Assembly (NCBI RefSeq): GCF_010093815.1
Contig: NW_022985573.1
Location: 1,685 to 65,684 of the forward strand
Source: Pseudovirgaria hyperparasitica
Taxonomy: Eukaryota > Ascomycota > Dothideomycetes > Acrospermales > Acrospermaceae
DNA length: 64,000 bases
Reading direction: 5' to 3'
Below, piece by piece: positions 23,501 to 35,639 of this stretch. Every line of letters starts with the position of its first letter. Position 1 is the stretch's first letter. The position numbers and the translations under genes are program-made. The notes beneath the pieces are model-generated. The model was not told the origin of the DNA. It ran no database searches and saw nothing but the letters and a program-made list of their open reading frames with translations.

Positions 23501-25378
23501 TCGGTGACTGGATGCCGCAGAACAGCATTGCGATCAATATCGGTCACAAGGTTATACGTCTGCGGATCCATTCTGGATATCCAGTAATCTAGCTGTCTGC
23601 GACTGGTCTTCCCAGATGAATCAAGAGGAATGCCCTTAAGCACAATCCAGATAGTCGGGATCATGTAAGAAGGTAAAATATTCCCGAGATAGCCCTCTAG
23701 CTCCACTAGATCATCTTTCACACTAGTCGTGAGCCGCTCTAGACTTATCTTATCATGCGGTGTTGTTGGTGAGTCGGAGTCTATAAAAGTGATACTAGTA
23801 GCCAGGGTCGATGAGGCGGAGGCACTGAAAGCATTTTTTACGACTATTGAATCTACTTCGTTGGTATATCTAACACTAATCAGGCCCACCAACCTATTGG
23901 CGCAAAGACTAGTCTTGGGTAGTAAGCATGCGGATTGTCGGACTTGACGAAATTGTGCAATATGGTTTTCAATATCGCCAAGCTCGACACGTTGGCCGTG
24001 AATTTTTACCTGCGCGTCCTTTCGACCAATGAACGTAAGTGATCCGTCCTTATTATAAGTAACCAAATCGCCCGTTCTATATAGACGGCCTTTTCGGCCA
24101 GTGCGATCTAACGCACTATGAAGCAGCTAAGGGGGGTCCTCGATAAATGCGGAGAAGATGCTAGTGGGGGAATTAAGATACCCGGATCCTACCAAAGGCC
24201 CTTCGAGTACCAATTCGCCGATGCTACGTATTGGCACAAGCGATTGACCTGAGGCCGAGTCCACAATCCACGTGTTGACGCCGAGACCTATCCTGATTGT
24301 CGTCATGTCGCCGCCTGGACGAATGTCTGCCACAGTCGCGGTTGGTGTACATTCGCAAGGACCATACGAGTTCTTTAGCGTGACCAGCGAAGCCCACACC
24401 TTGGCTTGCTCTTCAGACAAGCGCTCACCACCAAGGATAAGGGTGTCAAGAGATTGTATAGTCTTCTGCGGCAAAAGCGAGGCCGTAGAAGAGGTTAATT
24501 TAACGTGCGTCACACGGAAGCGACGGAGAGACCCGGCTGTTATCTGATCAGCAGAGCTCATGCACAAGAATGTTAACGCAGATATATAGCATCTTCGAAT
24601 GTCCTCAAGAGCTTACCTAGGTCGTCACGCCGTTCTGCATCTGTGGGGATACATAAACAAGCCCCGCACTCCAAGGCCCCAAGCACATTTGACCAGGACA
24701 CATCAAATGCATATGATGCAAAATCATAGATGCGCGCGCCCGGTCCGAGGTTATGAGCACCATTTTGGTATCGTAGGGCACTGCTGAAATTTGAATGGCT
24801 GATTCTAACTCCCTTTGGCGTGCCAGTGCTGCCGGAAGTGAAGACAATGTAAAGCGTCTGAGACGGTTGCACTTCTAGAAGAAGTTGCAATGTCTGCTTA
24901 TCAAACAACGGTCGGAGTGTGTCGTTGACAACGATGACCGCCTTCTCCTCGTATAATCGACTAGAAAGGTGCCTGTTGGTAAATGAAGACAGAATGATCG
25001 ATGGCTCGATCTGCTGTACAATCTTGTACAGGCGATCTTGTGGGAGGGCGGGATCCAATGTCACGCAAGTGCCACCTGCTTTCATCACAGCGAGTATCGC
25101 AATAGGCGTCCACTTCGACTTCTCAAAGCATAGAGGAACAACAGTCTCGCAGCCGACTCCGAGATGCACCTAGAAGCATGAGGGTATTAGTGATATTGAT
25201 GTCTGGATGCAAGATGCACTGGAACCCTGAGGTACAAAGTGTAGTAATGACTTACCAGATGATGCGCCAGGCGAGTAGACATATCGTGCACTTCCGTATA
25301 CGTCCACATACCGTCCCAAGCGTGGATCGCTGTAGCATGACGTTGTTTTCGACATGTATCAGCGATGAGATCGTGGAC
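23500..25378 (-). pseudogene. NRPS A3 adenylation domain
   Basis: Motifs in order: WTYTEVHD near the start, LCFEKSKWTPIAILAVMKAGG (A2), YIVFTSGSTGTPKGV (A3, AMP loop), FDVSWSNVL (A4), NSYGPCE (A5), YRTGDLVTY (A7), GQRVELGDIE (A8), and SGKTSRR with the catalytic Lys (A10). An intron of 86 bp interrupts it at 25170-25255. The reading frame has a few interruptions but all core motifs are readable. Substrate unknown; only the DV start of the specificity code can be read with any confidence. Confidence 0.9.
25170..25255 (-). other. Spliceosomal intron in NRPS A3
   Basis: On the minus strand, donor GTAAGT at 25255-25250, branch-like CACTAATAC, acceptor CTTCTAG ending at 25170; 86 bp. The exons on either side read RLAHHL and VHLGVGCE, matching the continuous LARNLVSLGVGP of A2, so the splice is predicted with the phase preserved. 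Size and signals are typical of filamentous ascomycetes. Confidence 0.88.
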
Positions 25379-25439
25379 TAGAGCCTCTATTGTTGTCGGC
25401 ACCTTTGCATTCCAGGTCCAAATAATATCGAGCTCCATC

Positions 25440-25834
25440 TTGCTGATCACCTCAATCTCCGCGATTCGTTTTGTGCTGTTTGAAGAGTCGCACAACTGGC
25501 GCAAAATGTGCTTAAACTGGTCTGCCATGTTTGAAACACGGCTGCTGCCGATGACTTCGTCGTCATACTCAAATCTAAGCTTTAGACTATGCTCCTCCAA
25601 TTCACACTCTACTATTAAGGCGTAAGATGCGAAGTCTTTAGAGGTAATTTCTTCCGCATCGTCGTTATCGTGAGCAACAAATAACAAGCTCGCTGGATCC
25701 TTTGTCTCCTCGAGAGGATTGATAAGTAGTAACAATTGGAAGTTGCATGCCTGCCTGCATTCATTGTTGATTCTTGAAATGTTCTATAGACCCTTTTGTT
25801 CGTATAGAATCATTTCAGTCATCTCTCTTTAGAC
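25440..25834 (-). pseudogene. NRPS C3 condensation domain, C-terminal end
   Basis: Carries the end of the C domain and the linker into A3 (REMTEMILYEQKG, INNECRQACNFQLLLLINP, FEYDDEVIGSSRV). It is separated from the N-terminal part at 31291-32161 by the Copia insertion. The phase of the C-domain codons on the two sides of the insertion agrees. Confidence 0.85.
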
Positions 25835-25839
25835 CTAAT

Positions 25840-26000
25840 TATTATAAGAGAAACGTAGACGTAATTAAGGTCATTAAATATATTCTATAAGTTACATAGA
25901 GAACTAAGTTCTAGAGGACAGAGTCGAAGCTATTCAACCGTTTAGATACTAGTCCCGTTTAGAAAGTAGTATCTCTTACTTAAAGTACCTTCTAATAACA
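25840..26000 (-). repeat. Copia 3' LTR
   Basis: 161 bp, direct repeat of 31125-31285. Carries more C-to-T changes than the other LTR. Polypurine stretch immediately to its right on the plus strand (minus-strand AGGGGAG). Confidence 0.9.
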
Positions 26001-27984
26001 CTCCCCTATACTAAGTATATATATATATATATTTAGTAATATTAGAATAAAGGAAAGCTTAAAGTAAGTAATAGTAAGAGATAGTACTAAAGAATAAAGG
26101 AAAGAGGGGTACTAGAGAAATAACTCTACTATAAACTAATTATTACCTTTATTTAATCTAGTAGTAGTAGAGGTAGTTCTTTTATTTCTATATTAGTAAT
26201 ATTATTATAACTTATAATATACTAGATAGATATAACTCTATTAGTAAATAATTTATAGACTATATAATAATATATAGCTATATATTTAGACTATACTATA
26301 ATTTATTAGTTTTAGATAAGAGCTATAATAGCTTAATTATCTATAAGAAGATAGAGAACTAGAATATTATAACTTATAAAGATCTCTTTTATATCTAGTA
26401 GGGCCTACTATAAGTAACTTATAGTCTTTAAGTAGACTATATACTCTACTTTATAGATCGACTTAGTAATATATAATTATCTTTTACTATTCTAGGCTAT
26501 AGAGCTTCTATTTAATTAAAATATATATATAGAGATAGACTTTATAGTATTAGGGTCTAAACCCTAGGAAGTATCTAAGAATATATTAATTTCTATAGTA
26601 TCTTTTAACTTCTTTAGTATAAGGTATTAATTAATAGTCTACTTAAGATAGTATAATATACTAAAGGTAATCTATATATATTATACTAACGGATTTATAT
26701 TAAATATAGTATATATATCTACTATAAAAGTAAGATCTAGATACGTACTAGTAGTAAGGTAATTAAGTAACCCAATTAATTATATATATATAAGCTACTA
26801 TTCTTAATTAATAATTTCTTCTAATTATATTAGAAAGGTATTTATATTAACTAGAGTCTTTCTACTATTATAGTCTATTATACTAAACCTCTTTAGAATA
26901 TATTAAGAGTAAGCCCTCTAAGAGAGCTTAATTTTACCTTCTTATAATTAATTAATTTTAATACCTAGAATTAGGCGAGCTTCTCTAAGGTCCTTATATT
27001 TTATATAATTTATAACCTTATATTTAAATTATTATATATATAAGCTCTCCTCTATAAGTAGAAGGTTATTAATATATATAGTAATAATAATATATCTAAT
27101 AAAGATATATAGATTAAACTATAACTATTAAAATTAAAGAGACTAGAGAAGGTTATATAAGGTATAAAACCATTTCTAACTAGACTATTTTAATCTATAA
27201 ATTACCTTTTATAGCTTAAGAATCTTACCTAGCTTTTCGAAGCCTAGTAGGTATCTTATATAGTTATTTTTAGATAGACTACTATTTAGATAGATAGTAT
27301 TAAAGTTAATCTAGTAAATATACTTATTAAATTATATAGTCTATTAGAGTATAATATAGAGAGAATTATACTTAATAATAGATATAAAAGTTTTATTATA
27401 ATTAAGACCGTGTTTCTATATAAAGCTCTATATAATAAGGTATATCTTATAAACTTTAGTATTATCTATAGTAGTCTTAATATTAAATACCTATCTAGAA
27501 CTAACTATTATAGAGATATTTATAGTAAGTAGAGCTTCTTACTATAATTAGTTAATCTTATAACTTCTTAGCTCTCTCTTAATAGCTATTTACTACTAAT
27601 ACTAGTTAGAAGAATTTCTAGTCTCTTTTAGATTTAAAGGAATATCTATATTTAAGATAGTATTAACTAATAGAGTATAGATTATTTCCTTCTCTTCTAT
27701 ATCTATAAAATTTATAGAGTTATTAAAATAAATTATATATTTATATTTCTTTCTAAAATAAGATATATTAGAAGATAATCTTAATAGATATAGATTTTTA
27801 TAAGGTAGGTTATAGCTAGAGAAAGATTTAAATTTTAGTTAATTAGCTCTAGGTATAGTAGAAGGCATCCTACTATAAGAAAGGGTAGATAATCTTTATT
27901 AGAGTATCTAAGTAAGACTTATTATATTATCTATATAGGGCTAGAGGTCCTATATATTTTAGACTACGACTAGTATATTATAAG

Positions 27985-28312
27985 ACTAGGGTGGCCTACG
28001 ACCGGCAGACTGCGTACAGTCCTAATTTAAGGCACTAAGGCACTAAGGCACGCCGGAAAATCCACGGCTAAGACATGCGAATTTTCAACTCTCAAACCTG
28101 CCACCAAACGCGACACTAGAGACTTATAAACCTATCTCGTCCGTGAGTATAGCCCTATAGAGGGTAAAAAGTATATGAAAATACTCGTCGTAGGCAGGGC
28201 TATAAAACTAGGGACTAGATTTTTAAATTAGGCCCTAGTTAATTTAATATGTGGCAAAAGGTGGTTTTTTATCGTGGTTTTAGTAAGGGCGCTAGCGGGC
28301 GCTAGACAAAAC
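27985..28312. other. GC-normal island inside the Copia element
   Basis: About 330 bp with ordinary base composition and many intact CpA/TpG, in sharp contrast to the RIP-saturated sequence on both sides. Contains the short tandem GGCACTAA x2.6 near 28030, an inverted pair CCTAATTTAA / TTAAATTAGG, and a doubled GGGCGCTAG near the right end. CTAG occurs at both edges but is too short to prove a target duplication. It is probably a small non-autonomous insertion (MITE-like) that arrived after RIP or is too short to be mutated. No coding capacity; family not recognised. Confidence 0.6.
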
Positions 28313-31124
28313 ATTATATCTTTTTATAATTCCTTTGGAATACTTCTCTATTATCCGACTCTTCTTTAGAGCTATCTCTTTCTATAATAATTAAGGAAAG
28401 AGATTACTATAGAAGTAGTCTTAGATTAAAGGGTATAAAAGTAATATCTTATAACTTAATAATAACCTTATAGTTAGGAATATAGTACTTATAGATTTTA
28501 TCTAACTTACTATAGCTAACTAGAATACCCTTCTCTAATCTATAAAGAAGCTTACTATCTAGCTTTTATACTTCTTTTAGAATATATATATAGTAGATAA
28601 CTCTAAATAGATATAAGTTTTAGATAGAAGGCTTCTTACTAAAGAGAGTATAATATAGTATATTAACTATTAGAAGAGAGGTATATAGTATAATATTCTT
28701 AATAAACGTTATTATATAAATTACTTTAGCCTAGAATTTTAACTTAGTATTAGAAGAGAGAATAGATTTTACTAATATTTAAACTATATAGTTAAACCTT
28801 TTAGCTATTTCGTTTAACTTATAAGAGTAGATAGAAGAGATAATATATATAGTATCTATCTTATAAAAGAAGTCTTAAAGACTTTTAGTAATATATTTAC
28901 TATCTTAGTTAGATATAAATTCTTTAATAGCTATATTAAACTACTTCTTAATATATATAAAGGATTATATAATAACTTTAGAAGCTTTAGACTTATACTT
29001 TATAAAATAGATCTATATAAAATAAGTTAATTCTTTAATAGAGGAGATATAGTACTATAATCTGTTTAGAGACTTATATAGTATTTTACTAGAGAGATTA
29101 TTATAAACTCTACTAAACTATATCTTATATTACCTATTTAAGCTTAAAGACTTCTTATATATAGATTTAGATATACTATAACTCTTATAGTAGAAGTTAC
29201 TTAGCTACTTAGAAATTATATTAAAATCTTTATAAAGTCTTTTAGAATTTATAATATAATAATAATCTATAGTATAATAGAATTCTTTATATAATATAAA
29301 ATATACTATAGTATATAATAGAAGCGGAGAAGATATATAGCGTAGATGAATCTTTATAAGGCCCTTATAGAATTTTACCTATATTACTTTAGATTTATAG
29401 TAGTTATATAAGAAGAGATTATTCTCTTTTACTCTTAAACTATACCCTTAATTTCTAATATAGAACTAGAAGAAAAGATATATAGAATTTAGTTACTTAC
29501 TAAAGAGAATATTAGTAAGTTTAATCTTTTTTATAGAACTATCTAAGAGAATATAATCTAGGAAAACTATTCTAATACTATTAATAGAAATCTTCTAATA
29601 ATTTATAATTAATATATTACTAGAGGTACGCGGCTCTAGTAAGGTAAAGTTATCTATATAATCTAATATATACTATAATATACCTAAATTAAAGATCTAG
29701 TTATATATATCTATAATTATATTAGAATTTATAAGAAGTCTAATAGCCTTAATACTTAGATCTAAAAATATTACTAAAATAAGAGACTAACTTACTACTT
29801 AAGATCGCTTACTATTTATATTATCTATAGTTATAAAGAAACTAACGACGTTATTATTAGAGTTAGAGTTAGATTTAGAATCTAAAATTTTAATAACTTT
29901 AGCTTTATTAGCCTTTTACTACTTACTTAAGAAGTTCTTTTTAGAAGAAAACTTCTTATCTAACTTACTTTTAGACTTATTATTATCTTTAGAAGTCTTA
30001 AGCTTATAGTAGTTCTAATACTTATAGCCTTTAGAATAGAAGCTACGTTTCTTATACTAGATATATTTAATATTAGAGATAGAAGTAGAGATAGAGAAGG
30101 AGTTAGACTTCTTTAACTTAGAAGACTAACTAGACTTACCCTTATAGCTTATCTTATAGCTAGTAGTATTAGATTTAATACTATATTTCTTAGCTAGGTT
30201 AAGTATCTTTAGCTTAATATCTTAAAATTATAATATATCTTAAGTTAATAAATTATTAATAATATAGTCTATAGTATTAGATTAGGAGATAAGAAAGAAT
30301 AAGCCCTTAACCTCTTTAGACTTAAAGATTAGATATATTACTTTTATAACTATATAAGATAAAGTAGTATATCTTTTTACTATTTATATCTAGATATAAT
30401 AGAAATTATTAATATACTTATAGATATCTTCTCTATCTTTATAGTAGAGATTAGTAAGTAATCTAAATAAATATATTAAGAAGTTATCTATATTATAATT
30501 AAATTATAATAATAGATATATCTAGATAGTAGCTACTATATTATAGAATATAAGACCTATAATAAGATCTTAGTATATTAACGAAAGTAATATAATTATT
30601 ACTTTATTATTCTTTATATTCTAATCTATTATATCTATATATAGATCTATAACTTCTATACTAAAAGGTCTAATAGCTCTACTAGAAACTTCTATCTATA
30701 ATTATATATACTTAAATACTATAGTCTATACTAATCTCTATTTAGGAAAATTCTCTTCTCTTAAAGATAGCTTAGAGAGAGAGAAAGAATCGAGTTTAAA
30801 GTTAATAGATATAATAATTATTATTAATAAATTTCTTAAGTTCCTTCTCTTTCTTTATATAGAACTAATAGTTTTCTAGCTCTAACTCTTTCTTCTTTAT
30901 TACTTATTTATAAGGAAGATAGTAAGAGTAAAAGAGATAGAAGAATAGTATAGATAGTAGAGGTTAATTATAGATAGAAGGAGTTAATAAAATAGAAGTA
31001 GATTAATAAAGTTAATAAAAAACTAAGGTTTTAGAAGTAAGGTTAATTTTTATTAAAATAAGAAGGTTTTTATTAATAATAAGATAGTATTAAGCTTTTA
31101 TAGTAAAATACCGGGCTTATAACC

Positions 31125-31285
31125 TATTATAAGAGAAATATAGACGTGATTAAGGTTATTAAATATATTCTATAAGTTATATAGAGAACTAAGTTCTAGG
31201 AGATAGAGTCGAAGCTATTTAACCGTTTAGACACTAGTCCCGTTTAGGAAGCAGTGTCTCTCACTCAAAGTACCTTCCGACAACA
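31125..31285 (-). repeat. Copia 5' LTR
   Basis: 161 bp; the better preserved LTR on its NRPS side. The primer-site-like GGTTATAAGCCCGG starts directly inside it on the minus strand. Confidence 0.9.
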
Positions 31286-31290
31286 CTAAT

Positions 31291-31714
31291 CCAGGTATAC
31301 TTTAACGGACTAGTCCCAGTCAAAGATCATTCGTACGGGCAGAGTTTCGAGAGTGGGACCTGTCATCTCATTAATCTAATGAACTACTGCCTAGCGACCA
31401 CTCATCGTTACGCCGAAGACCACGTCACTCGAGTTCGTGAGGCGAGCTGTGAGTATCGCCCACGAGGAGCGGATTGCTGTAGCAGCGGTGATACTCGACC
31501 GAGACCATGTGATATCTTGGAGATGATGAATGACATACGACTCCGCTCTTGGTTCATACATTGCTGAAGGTAATGGTGGAAACAACTGCGCTTCTAATCC
31601 AGCAAATCTTGCTTGCCAGAAGCTGTTAGAATCTTCCTTTTCGAGGCTAAGAATGTGTTTGACGAAGCGGTTAAAGGCAGGAGCAGGCTGCAGAGCAGAA
31701 GTATCGTGGTAAGC
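31291..31714 (-). pseudogene. NRPS C3 condensation domain, middle part
   Basis: Continues the C domain that begins at about 32161. It reads FGVTMSGR and then MTGPTLETLPVRM, both standard late C-domain motifs. The Copia target lies at its 3' edge. Interrupted by a few RIP-type changes near the insertion. Confidence 0.85.
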
Positions 31715-34423
31715 CTAATTTAGCCTGTCCATGATGAGCCTCATTGATGATCCATCGTAGAGTGCGTGATGGATTGTCCATGCGAAGCGGTGTGTGTCGT
31801 TCTCGGAGATGATGGCGCATCGTACGAGTGGCTTGCCCAGACCAATTCCTTCGTTTTTGTGGACTTCTTGATACTCGCTAACACTAGTGTAATGAGACCG
31901 TTGAACATTGTCATCAATAATGACCTGTACAAGTCCCTGATCCGCAAGGTCCACGATCCTGGAACGCAGAGTTGGAGTCGTTCTCAGCACTTCCTCCCAC
32001 GCGCGTTGAAATTGTGCGAGGTCAACTAAGGGTCGTAAGGGCAGGATATACTGAGCAGTATAGTCGCCAGATCTTTTTGCCGTGAGCGCTAGAAGACCTT
32101 CCTGCAGCGGAGTGCACGGAAAGATGTCTTGGATTTGAGCAAGGTCGACTTGACACAGTTTTGCGGTTTGTTCCAACAGCTTTACTGAATCTTTTGTGGT
32201 ATTAAGCAGTGAGAATGGAGGTATCTCGTCCTCCTCGAGACCGGAGACCTGGCCTGTCGAATTTGCCATGTCCTGAAGTATCGGCCGCTTGAAGATGCTT
32301 TTGACGGTTAAATGAAGCCCTTCCTTACGAGCCAGGCCCACTAGTTTCATGGCTCTGATTGAATCTCCTCCGATTTCGAAGAAATTGTGATCTATTCTAA
32401 TGGTGCCTGACGTCTTGACACTGAGCACTTGAGCCCAGAGGCTTCGCAATTGCTGCTCTGTATCTGTACAGGGCTGTTGGGGTCCGCTAGTACCAGAACT
32501 AAGTGACATAATCTGCTCGAATGTTAGATCTTTCCTAATTTCACGGAGCCGGCGACGATGAACTTTTCCCGTAGTCGTTATAGGCAACTCCTTCAGCATC
32601 AGGTAGGCAGATGGAATCATATGAACAGGGACCTGCGCCGCTAGTCTCCCATTCACACCGGCGAGGATGCTGGTACCCTGTCCAGTAAGGTCGCGCGCAC
32701 TGTTGTCAGCGTGTCGCTCATTGACAACATGAACGAAGACTATGAGGATCGATGTATCGCTTTGGAATGGTGTGAGTATCTCAGCGAACACCTGGACTTG
32801 AATATCGGCAATGGTAATGCTGTTTCGAACATGATACTCGACGTCACCGAGCTCTACTCTCTGCCCATTGATCTTGACTTGAGCATTATTGCGACCAACG
32901 AAGGCCATGGTCCCATCAGGCTCATATCTTACTAGGTCCCCAGTCTTATACAATCGACCACAACGACCAGGGTGACCTGCAGCGCCAGATGAGGCGTCGT
33001 GCGGCATCCCACGGATAAGCCAAGGAGGATTTTCAATGAAAGCTTCCTGTGTTCTTGACGCATCTCCAAGGTAACCGGCCCCGATAAGAGGACCCTCTAG
33101 TAGAACCTCTCCAACAGCACCGATCGGTATAAGCTTGTCGTGGTTGGTAGGCTGCACGATCCAAGTGTTCAATCCGAATCCGCGTCCGATGTTGCCAACT
33201 TGTGCTTTATTCTCGCCGATTTTTGCCAAAGTTGCCTTGACACTGCATTTAGCAGGACCGTAGGTATTGAGAACAGTCGCTCGTTCAGCCCACTGAGCGC
33301 CAATATGTGTAGGCAGGACTTCACCACTGAACAATATGTGGTTTAGGCCAGGGAGGTCATCCGGCTGTATAGTGCTTGTGACAGAAGGTGTTAGATCGAC
33401 AAATTTCGCTTTGTACTTCAAGAAGGAGCTGGCTAGATTGTCCATCGCTTCGGTTTCAGATGGGATGCACAGGCATCCACCACTAGTCATTATATGTAAG
33501 AAATTCGACCAAGTGACGTCGAAGGCATACTTGACGAAGTCGTACACCCGCGAAGTGCTCTTGAACCCCATGTAAGTCTGCTGATGTTGAATAGCACTGC
33601 TGAAGTTAGAGTGTGTGATGATGACACCTTTGGGCACTCCAGTACTACCAGATGTGAACACAATATACAGCTGATCCGAAGGGTCTACATCTGGCATCTC
33701 GACTGCCGGCTCTACCAGTTCGCTGAGATGCACATCGCTTATGACTACCATGGGCTTGTCCGTGAGCTGCTTGGACAGTTCAGTCTGCGCAACAGACACT
33801 AATACCAACAGAGGGTCCACCTGTTGTACGATACTGCGCAGACGCTCTCTGGGAAGAGTGCAGTCTATTGCTAATGACGCTGCACCTGCCTTCATCACCG
33901 CAAGCATCGATACTGGCATCCATTTTGACTTCTCAAAAAAGAGAGGGACAACGGCCTTAGGTCCCACACCAAGGCTGACCAGATTCCGAGCAAGTTTGTG
34001 GGCAACAGCTTCAAGCTCGCCGTAAGTGAGATCACCATCCCATGCGCATATGGCAGGCGCGCTCGGGTTCCGGCTGGCTAAATCTACAATAGCATGGTGT
34101 ACCAACTTGTCGACAGTTTCTGGGACTACCTTGTTCCAGTTCCAGACATCTCGCAAATCATCTATACTAGCAGACTGTGCTGCCGTAAGTTTCGATAGGG
34201 TCCCGTGTGTGTCCATAGGAGGTCCAACAGTTTCAGTGGCTAGTGAGATGATAGTCGACTCTAAGAACGAAATAACTCGGCGTGCTTGCTCGGAGTCCAT
34301 GCAAGCTTGACGATATTCTGCAGTCACGCGGATGGCCATTCTTGACTGATTGATGTTGATAGTGATATCGTATTCGGTTGGATCACGCCAATCAACTTCG
34401 ATAAAATGTATCCCCTGGCGCAC
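31715..34423 (-). pseudogene. NRPS open stretch: C2 end, A2, T2, C3 start (902 codons)
   Basis: The only long open reading stretch in the window. Residues 1-95 are the C2 C-terminus. A2 spans about 100-650: EKSKWMPVSMLAVMKAG (164-180), YIVFTSGSTGVPKG (253-266), FDVTWSNF (301-308), NTYGP (about 386-390), YKTGDLVRY (492-500), GQRVELGDVE (520-529), TGKVHRR (618-624). T2 has EIGGDSIRAMKL with carrier Ser at about 688. C3 begins near 755 with FPCTPLQEGLL and has the HHALYDG active site at 885-891. The stretch is open only by chance of RIP sparing; the neighbouring parts of the same gene are interrupted, so it is not an independent CDS. The first Met is internal to C2. Confidence 0.9.
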
Positions 34424-35560
34424 TGGATATTACTCATCCACGCAATCTTCATCTTTCTAGAAGGACATGATGGTATTAAACAGTGATGACAGCCTAAGCT
34501 CGTGTAGGATTCCTGCGACGGAGCAGTGCTGAAATGCTATATCTTCCATGACTTGCTTATAGACATAGTGCACCAAGCCCCTCTCATCCTGTTTGTCAAG
34601 GTCTGCACGGCAGATTATCATATTCGCATAGGCACCGATGGACTAATCGATGCCTTTAACAGGCAGTTGACGCCCAGAGGCCAGATATCCGAAACAGACA
34701 CTGTTAGAAGCGACATAAGCTGATAGCACCAAAGCCTAGGCGCTTTGGAAGAAACTGGCCAGCGTAACGGCTTGCGATTTGCAAAACCGCTCAACAAGCT
34801 TGAGTGTTTCCGCACTGATTTCAAGGCATGTGACACCATTCGGCTGAGAGCTTGTAGCCGGTGTGCGGCCCCTAAGATGAGGAAATGCACAAGATTCCAC
34901 ATTCGATAGCTTTGCCTTCCAGTACGTCGTCCTCTCGATGCCTGAACAGGCTATCAAAGCCAACGCGAAATCTCGATTGACATCTCGAAGTTCCCGAACA
35001 TCAAGACTTCCTGAATATACTTGCACCTAGTCCTTTATAGTGATAGTAGTCGAGGCGCCATCGCATATGGCATGACTAATTTCAACCTGGCATAGGATGT
35101 GCGGCTAACCGGAGATAGTACAGAGTGTGAGTCGATGCGGAGGTCGAGGTTGAGTATAGTCGACCCTCGGCAGATGCTTCATTGTATCGAGCGCTCCTTC
35201 GTAGCTCTCACTTTCCACAAGGAGGACGTTGCCACGATGCGAACATAGAACAACAGAGTTGAAGGCGCTTTTAGTGGTGTCCATGCTTTCAATGAAAACT
35301 GTTCGCAATGCTGAATGGCGTGCGATCAATACCTGCTAGGCGTCGACGAGCCTACTGATCTCTATGTGATTTGATTCGCGTGGTACGATCTACCAGGTCT
35401 AAGAAGTCTCGTACGACCCTGTACCTTTTGTTTAACTTAGTAGGATGCCATCGACTATCGGAAGGCATGGTAGGACGTCCTCAATGTGAGAGTCATTGAC
35501 TAGCTCGAGGTGCGGTAAAGTTATATTCAGCAATTTGTCAAGCCCGCGATAATCAAGGCT
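34424..35560 (-). pseudogene. NRPS C2 condensation domain
   Basis: Starts with a PCLPIVDGILLS motif near 35440. The active site near 35066-35090 reads SHAICDG, where the canonical motif is HHxxxDG: the first His is replaced but the catalytic second His is present. Follows E1 directly, as expected for a C domain that accepts a D-configured donor. Interrupted at several points. Confidence 0.85.
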
Positions 35561-35639
35561 CAGGAACTGAAAATCACATAAAGTGCGTGACGTAGTTCTT
35601 CCACGCAATTCATTGCAAAGAACTTGCAGTGATGGTACG

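Larger units (their letters stand above)
25840..31285 (-). mobile_element. Copia/Ty1-type LTR retrotransposon (fossil) in the NRPS
   Basis: Element of 5446 bp with two 161-bp LTRs and a perfect 5-bp TSD, CTAAT (25835-25839 and 31286-31290). LTR ends fit TGTT...AACA, the usual Copia termini. Minus orientation is shown by the polypurine AGGGGAG beside the left LTR and a primer-site-like GGTTATAAGCCCGG beside the right LTR (resembling the internal initiator-tRNA-Met site used by many Copia elements). The interior is extremely AT-rich and broken, with very many breaks. It is assigned to Copia by size, LTR ends, TSD and primer site more than by protein motifs. It contains a GC-normal island at about 27985-28312. 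Confidence 0.88.

Noticed and set aside
23213-25625. Several plus-strand frames of 60-124 codons across the NRPS pieces, also at 31379-36500
   Set aside because: All lie antisense to A, T, C and E domains that have clear motifs on the minus strand.
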